A DNA stretch of 12,594 bases from a bacterium (GCA_035530055.1 DATKVN010000081.1:1-12594); one strand, 5' to 3'; positions 1 to 9,550 are shown, counted from the first letter of the stretch. A program made the numbers and translations. The notes: generated by a model not told the origin, from the sequence alone.

Positions 1-1
1 T

Positions 2-1189
2 AGTAATAAGTCTGTTCCTGTTCCTTGCGTCTCTTTTGCCATAGTGGAAGGAAAATGCGATGGCGGGGTAATGGTTACTGCCTCGCATAATCCTCCACAG
101 TTTTGTGGTATTAAATTTAAGGCTCTCTACGGAGGCTCGGCGACTGAAGAAATTACAAGAAAAATTGAGAAAAATCTTTATGGTAACAAGGTCTCTGAGT
201 CTGTTAATCCTGAATTGATAATTAAAGAAGATTTAATTCCTTCTTATCTTGCCAGATTGAAATCTTTTATCGATTTTGCTCTTATTAAAGATGCCGGTTT
301 AAAAATTGTTGCTGACCCTATGTATGGCGTGGCAAGTAATTATATCGAAGAAATACTTAAAGACACAAATTGTAACGTAATTACTCTCCACACTCGCCAT
401 GACCCGCTCTTTGGAGGATTGAATCCAGAGCCGATAAATGAGAATTTAGGAGAGTTGGAAAAGAAGGTAAAAGAGATGAACGCTGACATTGGTCTGGCGA
501 CCGATGGTGATGCTGACAGGATTGCTGTAGTTGATGATGAAGGGAATTATCTTACTCCTCACCAAGTCTTTCCTCTACTGCTTCTCTATCTGGTAAGGGA
601 AAAAGGAGAGAAAGGCAAAGTTGTTCAGACTATCTCCCTGGGTTATTTGAGTGAGAGGATTGCTAAGAAGTGTAATTTAGAATTTCAGGAAGTTCCCGTC
701 GGTTTTAAGAATGTAGCGAATTTGATGTTAAAAGAAAATATCTTTATTGGTGGAGAAGAGAGTGGTGGATATGGATACCAGGGGTATATTCCCGAGAGGG
801 ATGGGTTATTGTCCTCGCTATTTTTTGTGGAGATGCTGGCAAAGACAAAGAAGAGACTCTCCACTCTGTTGAGAGAGATGGAAGAAGAGTTTGGAAAGTC
901 GGTCTATGAGAGGGTTGACTTTGAATTGGCGAATACCAGGTGGGAAGGTTTAGAGAAAAAGCAATTTGTCCAGGAACTGTATAAGAGGGCACCGAAGAAA
1001 CTTTTGGATATTCCTGTGAAAGAGATAAAAACATATGATGGAATTGAGTATATATTGGAAGATGATAGCTGGTTACTTCTCAGACCTTCTGGCACAGAGC
1101 CTGTTTTAAGAGTTTATGCGGAAACGGATGAGATTGGGAAGACAGAAAAGTTGCTTGCAATAGGGAAAGAAATCCTTTATAATGCTTGA
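2..1189 (+). CDS. Phosphoglucomutase/phosphomannomutase family protein, 5' end outside window
   Basis: This enzyme interconverts hexose 6-phosphate and hexose 1-phosphate through a phosphoserine in the cytoplasm, supplying sugar-1-phosphate for nucleotide-sugar synthesis. Four family signatures are visible in order: the phosphoserine loop TASHNP (Ser codon at 83-85), the metal loop DGDADR (503-520), the sugar-binding loop GEESGG (752-769) and the phosphate-binding loop RPSGTEP (1082-1102). GEESGG, rather than the GExSGH usual in mannose-specific enzymes, points toward glucose phosphate, but this is a weak discriminator. The frame is open without a stop from position 2. A GTG at 44 lies only 13 codons before the catalytic serine, so it cannot be the true start; roughly 60-75 N-terminal residues of a normal 450-470-residue protein are off the left edge. 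The next gene is a sugar nucleotidyltransferase that would use its product; a 107-bp gap holding a palindromic repeat separates them. Confidence 0.93.
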   Translation, partial: SNKSVPVPCVSFAIVEGKCDGGVMVTASHNPPQFCGIKFKALYGGSATEEITRKIEKNLYGNKVSESVNPELIIKEDLIPSYLARLKSFIDFALIKDAGLKIVADPMYGVASNYIEEILKDTNCNVITLHTRHDPLFGGLNPEPINENLGELEKKVKEMNADIGLATDGDADRIAVVDDEGNYLTPHQVFPLLLLYLVREKGEKGKVVQTISLGYLSERIAKKCNLEFQEVPVGFKNVANLMLKENIFIGGEESGGYGYQGYIPERDGLLSSLFFVEMLAKTKKRLSTLLREMEEEFGKSVYERVDFELANTRWEGLEKKQFVQELYKRAPKKLLDIPVKEIKTYDGIEYILEDDSWLLLRPSGTEPVLRVYAETDEIGKTEKLLAIGKEILYNA

Positions 1190-1198
1190 AAACATCTG

Positions 1199-1258
1199 GT
1201 AGTGTAGGGTTTTATGCCCGTCCCGATAAATCGGGACGCCCATAAAGGGCTACACTAC
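1199..1258. repeat. Palindromic element, GTAGTGTAG family, with extra central hairpin
   Basis: Terminal inverted repeats GTAGTGTAG (1199-1207) and CTACACTAC (1250-1258) enclose three small hairpins: GGG/CCC on the left, GTCCCGA/TCGGGAC around 1220-1236, and GCCC-ataaa-GGGC on the right. The right half is nearly identical to the copy at 8357-8409; the middle hairpin is absent from the other two copies. It fills most of the gap between the mutase and nucleotidyltransferase genes. No T-run follows, so I do not call it a terminator. The preceding ATCTGGTAGT also occurs just before the hairpins at 3540. Confidence 0.85.
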
Positions 1259-1296
1259 GATATTATTATGGAAATTGGGCTCCTGAGGTTAATACT

Positions 1297-2328
1297 ATGA
1301 AAGCGATGGTTATGTCTGCGGGAATAGGGACAAGGCTGCGTCCGTTGACTTATAGCATCCCTAAGCCGATGTTTCCTATTGTGAATAAACCTGTTCTCGA
1401 ACATGTTCTCGAACTCTTGAGGAAACATAATATTAAAGAAGTGGTTGTAAATCTTCATGCCCATCGAGCGATGATACGTAAGTATTTTGGAGATGGTTCA
1501 AGATTAGGTATGAAGATAAACTATTCTGAAGAGAAAAAGTTGATGGGGACAGCGGGTGGGGTCAAGAAGGTAGAACGTTTCTTTGACGATACTTTTCTGG
1601 TGATGAGTGGTGATGGTTTGACTAATATTAACTTAAGTGATGTTATAAACTTTCACAAAAAGAGAAAAGCTTTTGGCACTATGGTTCTTAAACGCGTGGA
1701 CAGTCGCTTTGAGTATGGTATTGCCCTGACAAAAAGGGGAGGACAGATTAAGCAATTTGTGGAGAAGCCTAACTGGAGCAGCGTGTTCAGTAATAAAGTG
1801 AATACAGGCATTTATGTATTCGAGCCAGAAGTTTTTCGCTATATTCCCAAGGCAAAATTTTATGATTTTGCCAGGGATGTATGGCCGAAGCTTTTAAAGC
1901 GAGGAGAACGGATATTTGGTTATGAGGCAGAAGAATACTGGTGTGATATTGGCAATTTGTTCGAATATCGCCGGAGCCAGAACGATGCCCTGGAGGGCAA
2001 AATAAAATTAGACATCCCGGGAGAAAGAAAAAATAAGAATATCTGGATAGGTAAGGGCGCTCAAATAGCTCCTGGCGTGAAAATAAAAGGTCCCTGCGTA
2101 ATCGGGAAAAATTGCCGGCTCAGGGAGAACGCTTCCATCGGAGAGTTTAGCACAATAGGGAACAACAGCATAATTGGAGAAGGAGCGAGATTGAGAAATT
2201 GCATTCTCTGGAATGGTGTCCATGTGAAAAAAGATGTTGAATTGGTGAATTGTATTATCGGCAATAATGCCGAGATATCCACGAATATATCTGTTTATGA
2301 AGGCTCGGTAATTAACATACGAGAATAA
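1297..2328 (+). CDS. Sugar-1-phosphate nucleotidyltransferase, GDP-mannose pyrophosphorylase-like
   Basis: This cytoplasmic enzyme activates a sugar 1-phosphate with an NTP to make an NDP-sugar and pyrophosphate. The N-terminal half is a nucleotidyltransferase domain: the GxGTRLRPLT signature at residues 9-18 with a KP motif shortly after, GTAGGV at 84-89, a metal-site GDG near 105-107, FVEKP near 154-158 and NTGIYVF near 169-175. From about residue 245 to the end, repeated isoleucine-rich hexapeptides (IGKGA, IGKNC, IGEFS, IGNNS, IGEGA) form a left-handed beta-helix. This two-domain plan fits mannose-1-phosphate guanylyltransferases, although glucose-1-phosphate transferases share it, so the substrate is not certain. 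The ATG at 1297 has GAGG 8 bp upstream (1285-1288). Some bacteria fuse this domain pair to a phosphohexomutase; here the mutase is the separate upstream neighbour. The metK start lies 25 bp downstream, which suggests co-transcription. Confidence 0.88.
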   Translation: MKAMVMSAGIGTRLRPLTYSIPKPMFPIVNKPVLEHVLELLRKHNIKEVVVNLHAHRAMIRKYFGDGSRLGMKINYSEEKKLMGTAGGVKKVERFFDDTFLVMSGDGLTNINLSDVINFHKKRKAFGTMVLKRVDSRFEYGIALTKRGGQIKQFVEKPNWSSVFSNKVNTGIYVFEPEVFRYIPKAKFYDFARDVWPKLLKRGERIFGYEAEEYWCDIGNLFEYRRSQNDALEGKIKLDIPGERKNKNIWIGKGAQIAPGVKIKGPCVIGKNCRLRENASIGEFSTIGNNSIIGEGARLRNCILWNGVHVKKDVELVNCIIGNNAEISTNISVYEGSVINIRE

Positions 2329-2353
2329 ATGAAATTTATAAGGGAGGGGAAGA

Positions 2354-3517
2354 GTGAATAAAAGAAATTTCTTTTTCACTTCAGAATCTGTTACTGAAGG
2401 GCATCCAGATAAAATTTGTGACCAGATTTCTGACGCTGTCTTAGATGATGTCATCAAGCAAGACTCCCGAGGAAGGGTTGCTTGTGAGACATTTATAACT
2501 GTAGGGCTGGTATTTGTGGGAGGAGAAATAACCACAAAAGGCTGGGTCAATTTGCAGAAATTGGTGCGTGAGCTGCTGACAAATATTGGCTATACTAACA
2601 CTATGTATGGATTTAATGCCCACACCTGTGCTATCTTAAATGCTATTGGCAGGCAGTCAGAAGATATTGCTCAGGGAGTGGATACTGGTGGAGCTGGTGA
2701 CCAGGGAACAATGATTGGTTATGCCTGCGGTGAAACTCCTGAACTGATGCCCTTGCCCATTATGTTAGCCCATAAGTTGACACGCAAGCTGGCTGAGGTC
2801 AGAAAGAAGGGTATAATTAATTATTTAGGTCCTGACGGAAAATCACAGGTGACAGTAGAATACCAAAATGGAAATCCGGTTGTGGTTGACAGGGCAGTTA
2901 TCGCTGCCCAGCATACGGAAGAGGTGGTGGATAAGACGGGGAAAAAGATGACAGAAGAGGCAAGAAAAGAAATTACAGAAAAAGTTATTATTCCTACTCT
3001 CGGTGAATTTTATGACCCCGAGAAGACCAAACTCTTTATTAATGAGACGGGAAAATTTGTTATCGGTGGTCCACAATCAGACACGGGGATGACGGGAAGG
3101 AAGATTATTGTAGATACATACGGTGGTATGGCTGCCCATGGTGGCGGCGCTTTCTCCGGTAAGGACCCGACAAAGGTTGACCGTTCTGGCTCGTATATGG
3201 CCAGGTATATTGCCAAGAATATTGTAGCTGCCGAGCTGGCTGATAAATGCATGGTTCAATTAGCATACGTTATCGGTGTGGCCGAGCCCGTCTGCGTAGA
3301 TGTTAACACATTTGGAACGGGAAAAGTGCCTGAGGAGAGACTGATGGAGCTGGTCAAAAAACACTTCGCACTTACACCCCAGGGAATGATTAAGATGTTA
3401 AATCTCCTGCGGCCGATATATCAGAAAACGGCATCCTATGGACATTTTGGGAGAGAGGAAGAAGAATTTACCTGGGAAAGAACGGATAAAGCAAAAGACC
3501 TGAAAAAAGAAGCTTGA
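2354..3517 (+). CDS. metK: S-adenosylmethionine synthetase (methionine adenosyltransferase)
   Basis: MetK makes S-adenosylmethionine from methionine and ATP and releases phosphate and pyrophosphate; it is a cytoplasmic tetramer. The 387 residues match the usual bacterial length. Clear signatures are TEGHPDK at residues 14-20 (ATP and metal binding), GAGDQG at 113-118, and the glycine-rich [16 protein letters not shown] at 263-278. The start is a GTG at 2354 with the strong ribosome site AGGGAGGGGA immediately before it (2341-2350); no in-frame ATG fits better. It sits 25 bp after the nucleotidyltransferase and 95 bp before ahcY. I see no SAM riboswitch in either gap. Pairing with ahcY places production of the methyl donor and clearance of its by-product in one run. 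Confidence 0.97.
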   Translation: MNKRNFFFTSESVTEGHPDKICDQISDAVLDDVIKQDSRGRVACETFITVGLVFVGGEITTKGWVNLQKLVRELLTNIGYTNTMYGFNAHTCAILNAIGRQSEDIAQGVDTGGAGDQGTMIGYACGETPELMPLPIMLAHKLTRKLAEVRKKGIINYLGPDGKSQVTVEYQNGNPVVVDRAVIAAQHTEEVVDKTGKKMTEEARKEITEKVIIPTLGEFYDPEKTKLFINETGKFVIGGPQSDTGMTGRKIIVDTYGGMAAHGGGAFSGKDPTKVDRSGSYMARYIAKNIVAAELADKCMVQLAYVIGVAEPVCVDVNTFGTGKVPEERLMELVKKHFALTPQGMIKMLNLLRPIYQKTASYGHFGREEEEFTWERTDKAKDLKKEA

Positions 3518-3539
3518 AATGTAGGGTTTCGATCTGGTA

Positions 3540-4878
<1,339 letters not shown>

Positions 4879-4897
4879 GAAGTTGTGAAAAAAGTCA

Positions 4898-4926
4898 CTG
4901 ACAAATTTCCAAACCTGTGGTAATAT
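4898..4926 (+). promoter_or_regulatory. Sigma70-type promoter for the outer-membrane protein/protease pair
   Basis: CTGACA (4898-4903) and TAATAT (4921-4926) are separated by exactly 17 bp, each one mismatch from consensus. It lies just after ahcY and upstream of the 5064 gene, giving a leader of about 130 nt that contains the palindromes at 4954-5006 and 5014-5033. Confidence 0.6.
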
Positions 4927-4953
4927 AGATTGTGAATTGTTGAGTCCTTACGG

Positions 4954-5006
4954 GTAGTGTAGCCCTTTATGGGCGTAATTTTTACGGGGACAAGCCCCTA
5001 CACTAC
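4954..5006. repeat. Palindromic element, GTAGTGTAG family, inverted copy of 8357-8409
   Basis: GTAGTGTAG (4954-4962) and CTACACTAC (4998-5006) close over two hairpins, GCCC-ttta-tGGGC and GGGG-acaag-CCCC. Its reverse complement differs from the 53-bp copy at 8357-8409 at only three positions by my alignment. The two copies therefore bracket the outer-membrane protein and protease genes as an inverted pair. Confidence 0.9.
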
Positions 5007-5013
5007 TTTTGAT

Positions 5014-5033
5014 GGGTTCGATGAATCGAACCC
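5014..5033. repeat. Small hairpin GGGTTCGA/TCGAACCC in the leader of the 5064 gene
   Basis: An 8-bp perfect stem with a TGAA loop (5014-5033) is followed by CCTACAAG. The block TGATGAATCAAACCCCTACA near 11441-11460, upstream of the SprA-like gene, is a degraded relative in which the left arm is lost. Both lie 20-30 bp before a start codon. It resembles a tRNA T-arm, but no tRNA surrounds it. Confidence 0.65.
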
Positions 5034-5063
5034 CTACAAGAAAATACAAGAGGAGGAATCGGA

Positions 5064-6605
5064 ATGAAAAAAATCATTAGTTTGGCAGTAGCAGTGTCAA
5101 TGGTGGTGATTTTGAAAATGGGCGCTGTCCCTATTTTTGCGAGTTCATTTAAAATTTTAGGAACAAGACCTTTGGGAATGGGGGGAGCATTTGTGGCAGT
5201 TGCTGAGGATGCAGTTGCCCAGTACTGGAATCCAGCAGGCTTCGCACTTCAAAAAGGATTTGATATCCAGATTCCTGTGGGAGTGGGTGTAGAGACCACG
5301 GAAGGATTAGTTGATGAAGTAGACGACCTGAGAGAGGTAGCCGAGAAAGTAAGTGCGATTCAGGCGAAGCAAGAGGACGGTATCCTTTTGACCGCTGATG
5401 AGATGCGAGATTTCACTGCATCAATCAACCAAATGGATGACCTGAACAAACCGGGGTTGGGACTTATTCTGGATATAAACGGCGGGTTTAACATCAGGTA
5501 TGGCAACATAGGAATCGGAGTAATTAACATAACCGAGTTGGGAGCAGACCCTTACCTCGACCTCGACCATATTGGACTGGGAGAGATGGATACAGATGCA
5601 CTCGATGCTTTGTGTGTAGACATCGGTGGTTTAGGGGCCGGAGATGTGGAGGGATTGCTGTCTCCGGCACAAACAGATATTGCCACTGATATAGCAAATT
5701 CTTTGGATGATTTGGGTGTAGCTCCTACAGTAGGGGGATGGGATAATCAAGATATCGCTCAAGAATTGGTATCTGCTGGGGTTTTGGCAGGTCTTACAGA
5801 TGCGGAGATAGCTACGGTTGCCGACCAGATTGCTATCGCTGCTGGTCTTGCCGTGCTCGGTTCAATTGAGGATAGTGGGTTTATTAATAATGAAACAAAT
5901 ATTAGATTGAATGGAATAATGCTTTTTGAAGCTCCGATTACCTATGCACTGGAACTGCCCTGGTTAAAGAACCTTTATGTGGGAGGCAATTTCAAGTTTA
6001 TGTATGGAATGGTGGGGTTTGCCCAATTTGACGTATTTTCCGGAGAGGACCTCATGGGAGGTCTGTATGAAAATTATAATGATAATACTAAGAAGTCAAG
6101 CACAATCGGAGCGGATGTAGGTGCCCTTTATGATTTGAAGGAAAGTTTGGGAGTGAGATTTGGAATGGTTGTAAGAAACCTGAACTATCCTTCATTTAGT
6201 CAGCCAAAAGAAGCAAAAGAAGCTGGTTTAGACAAGTACGTTATAGAGCCACAGGTGAGGGTTGGAGCAGCCTACTGGCCTTTAAATTTCATAACACTTT
6301 CTGCAGATTTAGACCTGACCAACAATAAGACGGCTCTCAAGGGTTATGATTCGAGAATGTTCGGCCTGGGGGCAGAGGTGAATATTCTTAATAGGTCCTG
6401 GCTAAACCTTGCCCTGCGTGGCGGGTTTATGGATAATTTAGCTGAGAGTTCCGGGAGTATGTTCACTGCCGGACTCGGTTTAAATATCTTTCATGTCAAT
6501 TTAGATTTTGCCGCGGCGATGAGTACTAAAAGCACAACGATAGCCGATAGCCAGAAGTTCCCTACTTCTTTAATCGGCTCATTTGGAATCTCAGTTAACT
6601 TCTAA
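5064..6605 (+). CDS. Outer-membrane beta-barrel protein, PorV/TraF-like (FadL-type fold)
   Basis: The 513-residue protein begins with a signal peptide (lysines at 2-3, hydrophobic to about 25, cleavage near FAS at 25-27). It then carries the hallmark LGMGGAFVAVAEDAVAQYWN followed by PAG (37-59), shared by PorV/PorQ, TraF-like (PF13729) and FadL-type barrels. The rest alternates glycine and aromatic beta-strand patterns, especially 295-513, and ends in VNF with a terminal Phe as in outer-membrane barrels. Two stretches, about 80-125 and 170-270, are acidic, alanine-rich and helical-looking, unlike barrel strands; they may form a periplasmic or plug domain. A strong AGGAGG (5051-5056) lies 7 bp before the ATG, and a promoter lies at 4898. 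A secreted protease follows after a palindrome-filled 149-bp gap. If the SprA-like gene is real, a PorV role (holding exported cargo at the translocon) is attractive but unproven; an unrelated porin or lipid transporter is the alternative. Confidence 0.72.
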   Translation: MKKIISLAVAVSMVVILKMGAVPIFASSFKILGTRPLGMGGAFVAVAEDAVAQYWNPAGFALQKGFDIQIPVGVGVETTEGLVDEVDDLREVAEKVSAIQAKQEDGILLTADEMRDFTASINQMDDLNKPGLGLILDINGGFNIRYGNIGIGVINITELGADPYLDLDHIGLGEMDTDALDALCVDIGGLGAGDVEGLLSPAQTDIATDIANSLDDLGVAPTVGGWDNQDIAQELVSAGVLAGLTDAEIATVADQIAIAAGLAVLGSIEDSGFINNETNIRLNGIMLFEAPITYALELPWLKNLYVGGNFKFMYGMVGFAQFDVFSGEDLMGGLYENYNDNTKKSSTIGADVGALYDLKESLGVRFGMVVRNLNYPSFSQPKEAKEAGLDKYVIEPQVRVGAAYWPLNFITLSADLDLTNNKTALKGYDSRMFGLGAEVNILNRSWLNLALRGGFMDNLAESSGSMFTAGLGLNIFHVNLDFAAAMSTKSTTIADSQKFPTSLIGSFGISVNF

Positions 6606-6610
6606 CACAA

Positions 6611-6668
6611 ACTCTGGAGTCCTCCCGAAAGGGAGGGAAGACCTTGCTTTCGCAAGGACTCCAGAGTC
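6611..6668. repeat. Palindromic element, GGAGTCC family
   Basis: A perfect 12-bp outer stem, ACTCTGGAGTCC (6611-6622) with GGACTCCAGAGT (6657-6668), closes over CCTCCC-gaaa-GGGAGG (6621-6636) and CCTTGC-tttc-GCAAGG (6642-6657). The second loop is GAAA on the opposite strand. The core matches the reverse complement of 9551-9597 almost exactly, and a more diverged copy lies at 11305-11354. Confidence 0.9.
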
Positions 6669-6672
6669 TTTT

Positions 6673-6725
6673 GGAGTAGCGAAACTTGTTTCGCATTAAT
6701 AACGCAGAGCAAGCTCTGCTACTCC
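6673..6725. repeat. Palindromic element, GGAGTAGC family
   Basis: Outer repeats GGAGTAGC (6673-6680) and GCTACTCC (6718-6725) enclose GCGAAAC-tt-GTTTCGC (6679-6694) and GCAGAGC-aa-GCTCTGC (6704-6719), joined by ATTAATAAC. It sits 4 bp after the GGAGTCC-family element, and the same tandem arrangement recurs at 11305-11430. The trailing ACTCCAGAGT (6721-6730) can also pair with the first arm of the upstream element, so the whole 6611-6730 block may fold together. Confidence 0.9.
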
Positions 6726-6754
6726 AGAGTTTTGGATACCAAACAAAAATGGTG

Positions 6755-8356
6755 ATGAAGAAAAAAATATCTTTTGCCTTCCTTATTTGCAATATTCTCC
6801 TCCTCTCGCAAAACCTCCTGGCAGAACCAATAAAAGAAGCATCTATTATCGACCTCAAAACCAATCGGAAAGTATCGGTAGTGGCTGCTGAAATCCTGGT
6901 AAAATTTAAGCCCGAGGTGGAAAAAGAGACCATAGATAAGATTAATAAAAAGTTTGGGGTAGAGATAAAGAAGAAACTGAGAATTAAGAATGTCTATCGC
7001 CTGAAGGTTCCCCCTGATAAGACTATTAATGAGATGCTGAAAAAATACAAAGAGGACCCCGATGTTGAATATGCTGAACCGAACTACATAAGAAAAGCTT
7101 TTCGGGATCCAAATGACACACTATATCCCGTAAGTCAGTGGGGAATTACCAAGATACAGGCGCCGCAGGCGTGGGACACCGAGACAGGGAAAGAGAGCGT
7201 TGTCATTGCTATCCTGGACACTGGCGTAGATTATGACCATGAAGATTTGGCGGGAAATATGTGGAACGATGGGGGTGGCAATTGTGGCAAAGATTTTGTA
7301 AATGGAGATGACGACCCTGATGACGACCACAGTCAAAGCCACGGCACGCATTGCGCCGGCATTGCCGCAGCCGTCACAAATAATGCTTTAGGAATTGCCG
7401 GTGTCTCCTGGAAGTCCAAAATTATGGCAGTGAAGGTTCTTGACGAGACCGGAGGCGGGACTTTGGGTTGGGAATTGGAGGGCATAGATTATGCTGTTGA
7501 CAACGGCGCAGATATTATCAGTATGAGTTTTGGCACTATTGACTATCCTCCTATTCCCAACGGTCCAGAAAGGAATATGATAAACGATGCTTATAACAAA
7601 GGTTGCCTTTTAGTAGCTGCTTCGGGAAATGACAATCAGCCTTACGTTGCTTACCCGGCAGCGTACGATAATGTGATTGCCGTTGGGGCAACTAATGAGA
7701 CTGATGAGCGTTGTGACCCCACAGATTGGCTTGCCGGCTACGGCAGTAATTATGGAGACGAACTGGACGTGATGGCTCCGGGTAACAATATTTTGAGTAC
7801 TGTGCGAACGGATTTAGGTCCGCCGTTTTATGCCAATATGAAAGGCACGTCTATGGCTACGCCATTTGTTTCCGGACTGGCAGCTCTAATTCTTTCCTAT
7901 CTGGGAGGGTTGGCGCCTTCTGACGTAAGGCGAATAATTGAGAAGACTGCGGACGACATAGGTGGTTCCGGCTGGGACCAGGAGACAGGATGGGGAAGGA
8001 TAAATGCTTATAGCGCCTTGACTGCTTATTACGTGGCGGGAGAGATTGTCCATCTGGCAATGAATTATCCCAATCCATTCCGGCCGGCAGAGGAAAATTA
8101 TACTACTATCTATTTCACTACCAATCGAGCTGTGGCAGATAAAAGTATTGGTATTTATAATTCAGCCGGGGAACTGGTCTTAGACGTAGAAGGGAGCAGC
8201 ATATATATGGATAAGTGGTATGACGATGGATACGTCTATAAATACGAATGGGATGGGAAAAATGATTATGGAGATAGGGTGGCTTCTGGAATTTATATAT
8301 ATGTAGTTAATGCCGACGGTAGTAAGAAAACAGGAAAGCTTGCAGTTATAAAATAG
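6755..8356 (+). CDS. Secreted subtilisin-like serine protease (S8) with FlgD-Ig-like C-terminal tail
   Basis: This is an exported protease. From the ATG at 6755 the protein has 533 residues: a signal peptide at 1-23 (KKK, hydrophobic core, LLA cleavage), an inhibitory propeptide-like region about 45-113, and a catalytic domain to about 420. The triad is D155 in LDTGVD, H196 in SHGTHCAG and S366 in GTSMATP, with oxyanion N292 in ASGN. Residues 430-533 form an Ig-like tail opening with NYPNPF (437-442) and containing WDGKNDYGDRVASGIYIY before a basic end, as in FlgD-Ig and type A T9SS-tail domains. The frame continues upstream to 6686, but those codons lie in the palindromic element at 6673-6725, so I prefer 6755 (an ATG at 6749 is equally possible; neither has a strong ribosome site). 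It is probably co-transcribed with the barrel gene. Such tails on secreted enzymes often mean surface retention or T9SS export; that role here is inferred. Confidence 0.9.
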   Translation: MKKKISFAFLICNILLLSQNLLAEPIKEASIIDLKTNRKVSVVAAEILVKFKPEVEKETIDKINKKFGVEIKKKLRIKNVYRLKVPPDKTINEMLKKYKEDPDVEYAEPNYIRKAFRDPNDTLYPVSQWGITKIQAPQAWDTETGKESVVIAILDTGVDYDHEDLAGNMWNDGGGNCGKDFVNGDDDPDDDHSQSHGTHCAGIAAAVTNNALGIAGVSWKSKIMAVKVLDETGGGTLGWELEGIDYAVDNGADIISMSFGTIDYPPIPNGPERNMINDAYNKGCLLVAASGNDNQPYVAYPAAYDNVIAVGATNETDERCDPTDWLAGYGSNYGDELDVMAPGNNILSTVRTDLGPPFYANMKGTSMATPFVSGLAALILSYLGGLAPSDVRRIIEKTADDIGGSGWDQETGWGRINAYSALTAYYVAGEIVHLAMNYPNPFRPAEENYTTIYFTTNRAVADKSIGIYNSAGELVLDVEGSSIYMDKWYDDGYVYKYEWDGKNDYGDRVASGIYIYVVNADGSKKTGKLAVIK

Positions 8357-8409
8357 GTAGTGTAGGGGTTTATCCCCGTAAAAACTACGCCCATAAAGGG
8401 CTACACTAC
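8357..8409. repeat. Palindromic element, GTAGTGTAG family, between convergent genes (possible two-way terminator)
   Basis: GTAGTGTAG (8357-8365) starts directly after the protease stop codon and pairs with CTACACTAC (8401-8409), enclosing GGGG-tttat-CCCC and GCCC-ataaa-GGGC. It occupies nearly the whole 59-bp gap between the convergent protease and lptG genes. ATTTTATT follows on the + strand and CCTATTTTATAA on the - strand, so it could act as a modest terminator in both directions. It is the inverted near-copy of 4954-5006. Confidence 0.85.
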
Positions 8410-8415
8410 ATTTTA

Positions 8416-9501
8416 TTATTTATGGACTTTTGAGATTAAGACGAGTCCTAAAATTCCGAATATAAGATTGGCAAACCAGGCAGCTAAAATAGGTGGCAAG
8501 ATGTGGTTCTCTCCAATTGCTTTACCTACCGAGAACATCTGCCAGTAGAAAAAACAGATAAATAGACTGAGAGCAAATCCTCTTACCTTTCCACTCCTTG
8601 AAGTTTGCAAAGCAAAAGGAATACCCACGAGCATAATTATGAAACAGGAGAAGGGAAAGGATATTTTTGAGTGTAGCGCCACTTTTTCATTAATTGCGGG
8701 AATGCCATTTTTGGTTAGCTTTGCAATATAGTCTCTCAGCTCGAAATAGTTCATTTCACCAGGTTTTTTCTGCTTGCGCAAGAAATGGTCCAGGCGTTCC
8801 GGCAAATGGAAAATTCTTTCCTTAAATTTCTCTTCTCTTATTGTTCCTCCCTGCTCATGATTAAACTGGCGGAAAACTCCCTCATAAAATATCCAGTAAT
8901 TGCCTTTCCATACGGCTTCTTTGGCATAGATTTGATTTATTAGAGCAGAGTTTTTGTCGAATTGGTCAACCGATACTCCTTTCATTAACTTCTTCTCTCC
9001 GTCGAGAAACTTTATGGTGTACATCCTTCCTTGTTCCCCGGCTATCACCAGGTTGTCCTGCTGTTGATAGTTTCTAATTTTTCGGTGTTTCACTTTTACG
9101 TTGTAGACGTAATCTACTTTTTGATTGGCGTAAGGCACGACGACTTCACTGAACAAGAGAGAGTCCATAACCAGGAACAGGCAGAGAACTAACAGAGGAG
9201 ATAGAATTCTGTATAGGCTTATTCCGGAGGCTTTCATAGCTGTAAGTTCGTTATGGCGGGCAAGTCCTCCCAGAGAGAAAAGAGTGGCCAGAAGGACTGC
9301 TACGGGAAATGTCTGAACCAGCCATTCAGGTATTCGCCAGACGAGATATTCTGCACAAACCAGGAAGGGAGTTCCCAGGTCAATCCATTTGTGAAGCTGG
9401 TAAAATAATTCAGAAATTATCAAGAGAGAAGCAAAAGCAGTCACTCCCAGGAGAAATGGTTTCAAGAATTCATTTAATATGTAACGAGTTAAAATACGCA
9501 T
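8416..9501 (-). CDS. lptG: LptG-like permease of the LPS export ABC transporter
   Basis: Together with LptF and the ATPase LptB, this inner-membrane protein extracts lipopolysaccharide and feeds it to the periplasmic Lpt bridge. The 361-residue protein has the YjgP/YjgQ plan: three transmembrane segments in the first 120 residues (about 15-35, 55-80, 98-118), a central periplasmic jellyroll-type region and three C-terminal segments (about 285-355). NELTAMKASG at 84-93 is the conserved cytoplasmic coupling motif. The start at 9501 (MRILTRYILNEF) aligns with that of its neighbour LptF; a longer frame to 9624 runs through the palindrome at 9551-9597 and is rejected. No clear Shine-Dalgarno is seen. 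It follows lptF in the usual lptF-lptG order after a 175-bp gap. Assignment as G rather than F rests on gene order. Confidence 0.88.
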   Translation of the reverse strand: MRILTRYILNEFLKPFLLGVTAFASLLIISELFYQLHKWIDLGTPFLVCAEYLVWRIPEWLVQTFPVAVLLATLFSLGGLARHNELTAMKASGISLYRILSPLLVLCLFLVMDSLLFSEVVVPYANQKVDYVYNVKVKHRKIRNYQQQDNLVIAGEQGRMYTIKFLDGEKKLMKGVSVDQFDKNSALINQIYAKEAVWKGNYWIFYEGVFRQFNHEQGGTIREEKFKERIFHLPERLDHFLRKQKKPGEMNYFELRDYIAKLTKNGIPAINEKVALHSKISFPFSCFIIMLVGIPFALQTSRSGKVRGFALSLFICFFYWQMFSVGKAIGENHILPPILAAWFANLIFGILGLVLISKVHK

Positions 9502-9550
9502 TTGTGTTTTCAATGAAATTGGATTTCCGGAGACTGGTCTGATTATGTTT

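Noticed and set aside
44-1189. GTG at 44 as the start of a 381-residue mutase
   Set aside because: The frame is open back to position 2, and the GTG is only 13 codons before the catalytic Ser, which in this family lies about 100 residues in; the gene is cut by the window edge.
2008-2550. 180-codon open frame on the - strand across the nucleotidyltransferase/metK junction
   Set aside because: It overlaps two well-supported genes on the other strand and has no recognisable motif or ribosome site.
5014-5033. T-arm-like GGTTCGA...TCGAACC suggesting a tRNA
   Set aside because: There is no acceptor, D-arm or anticodon stem around it; it is a free-standing 8-bp hairpin.
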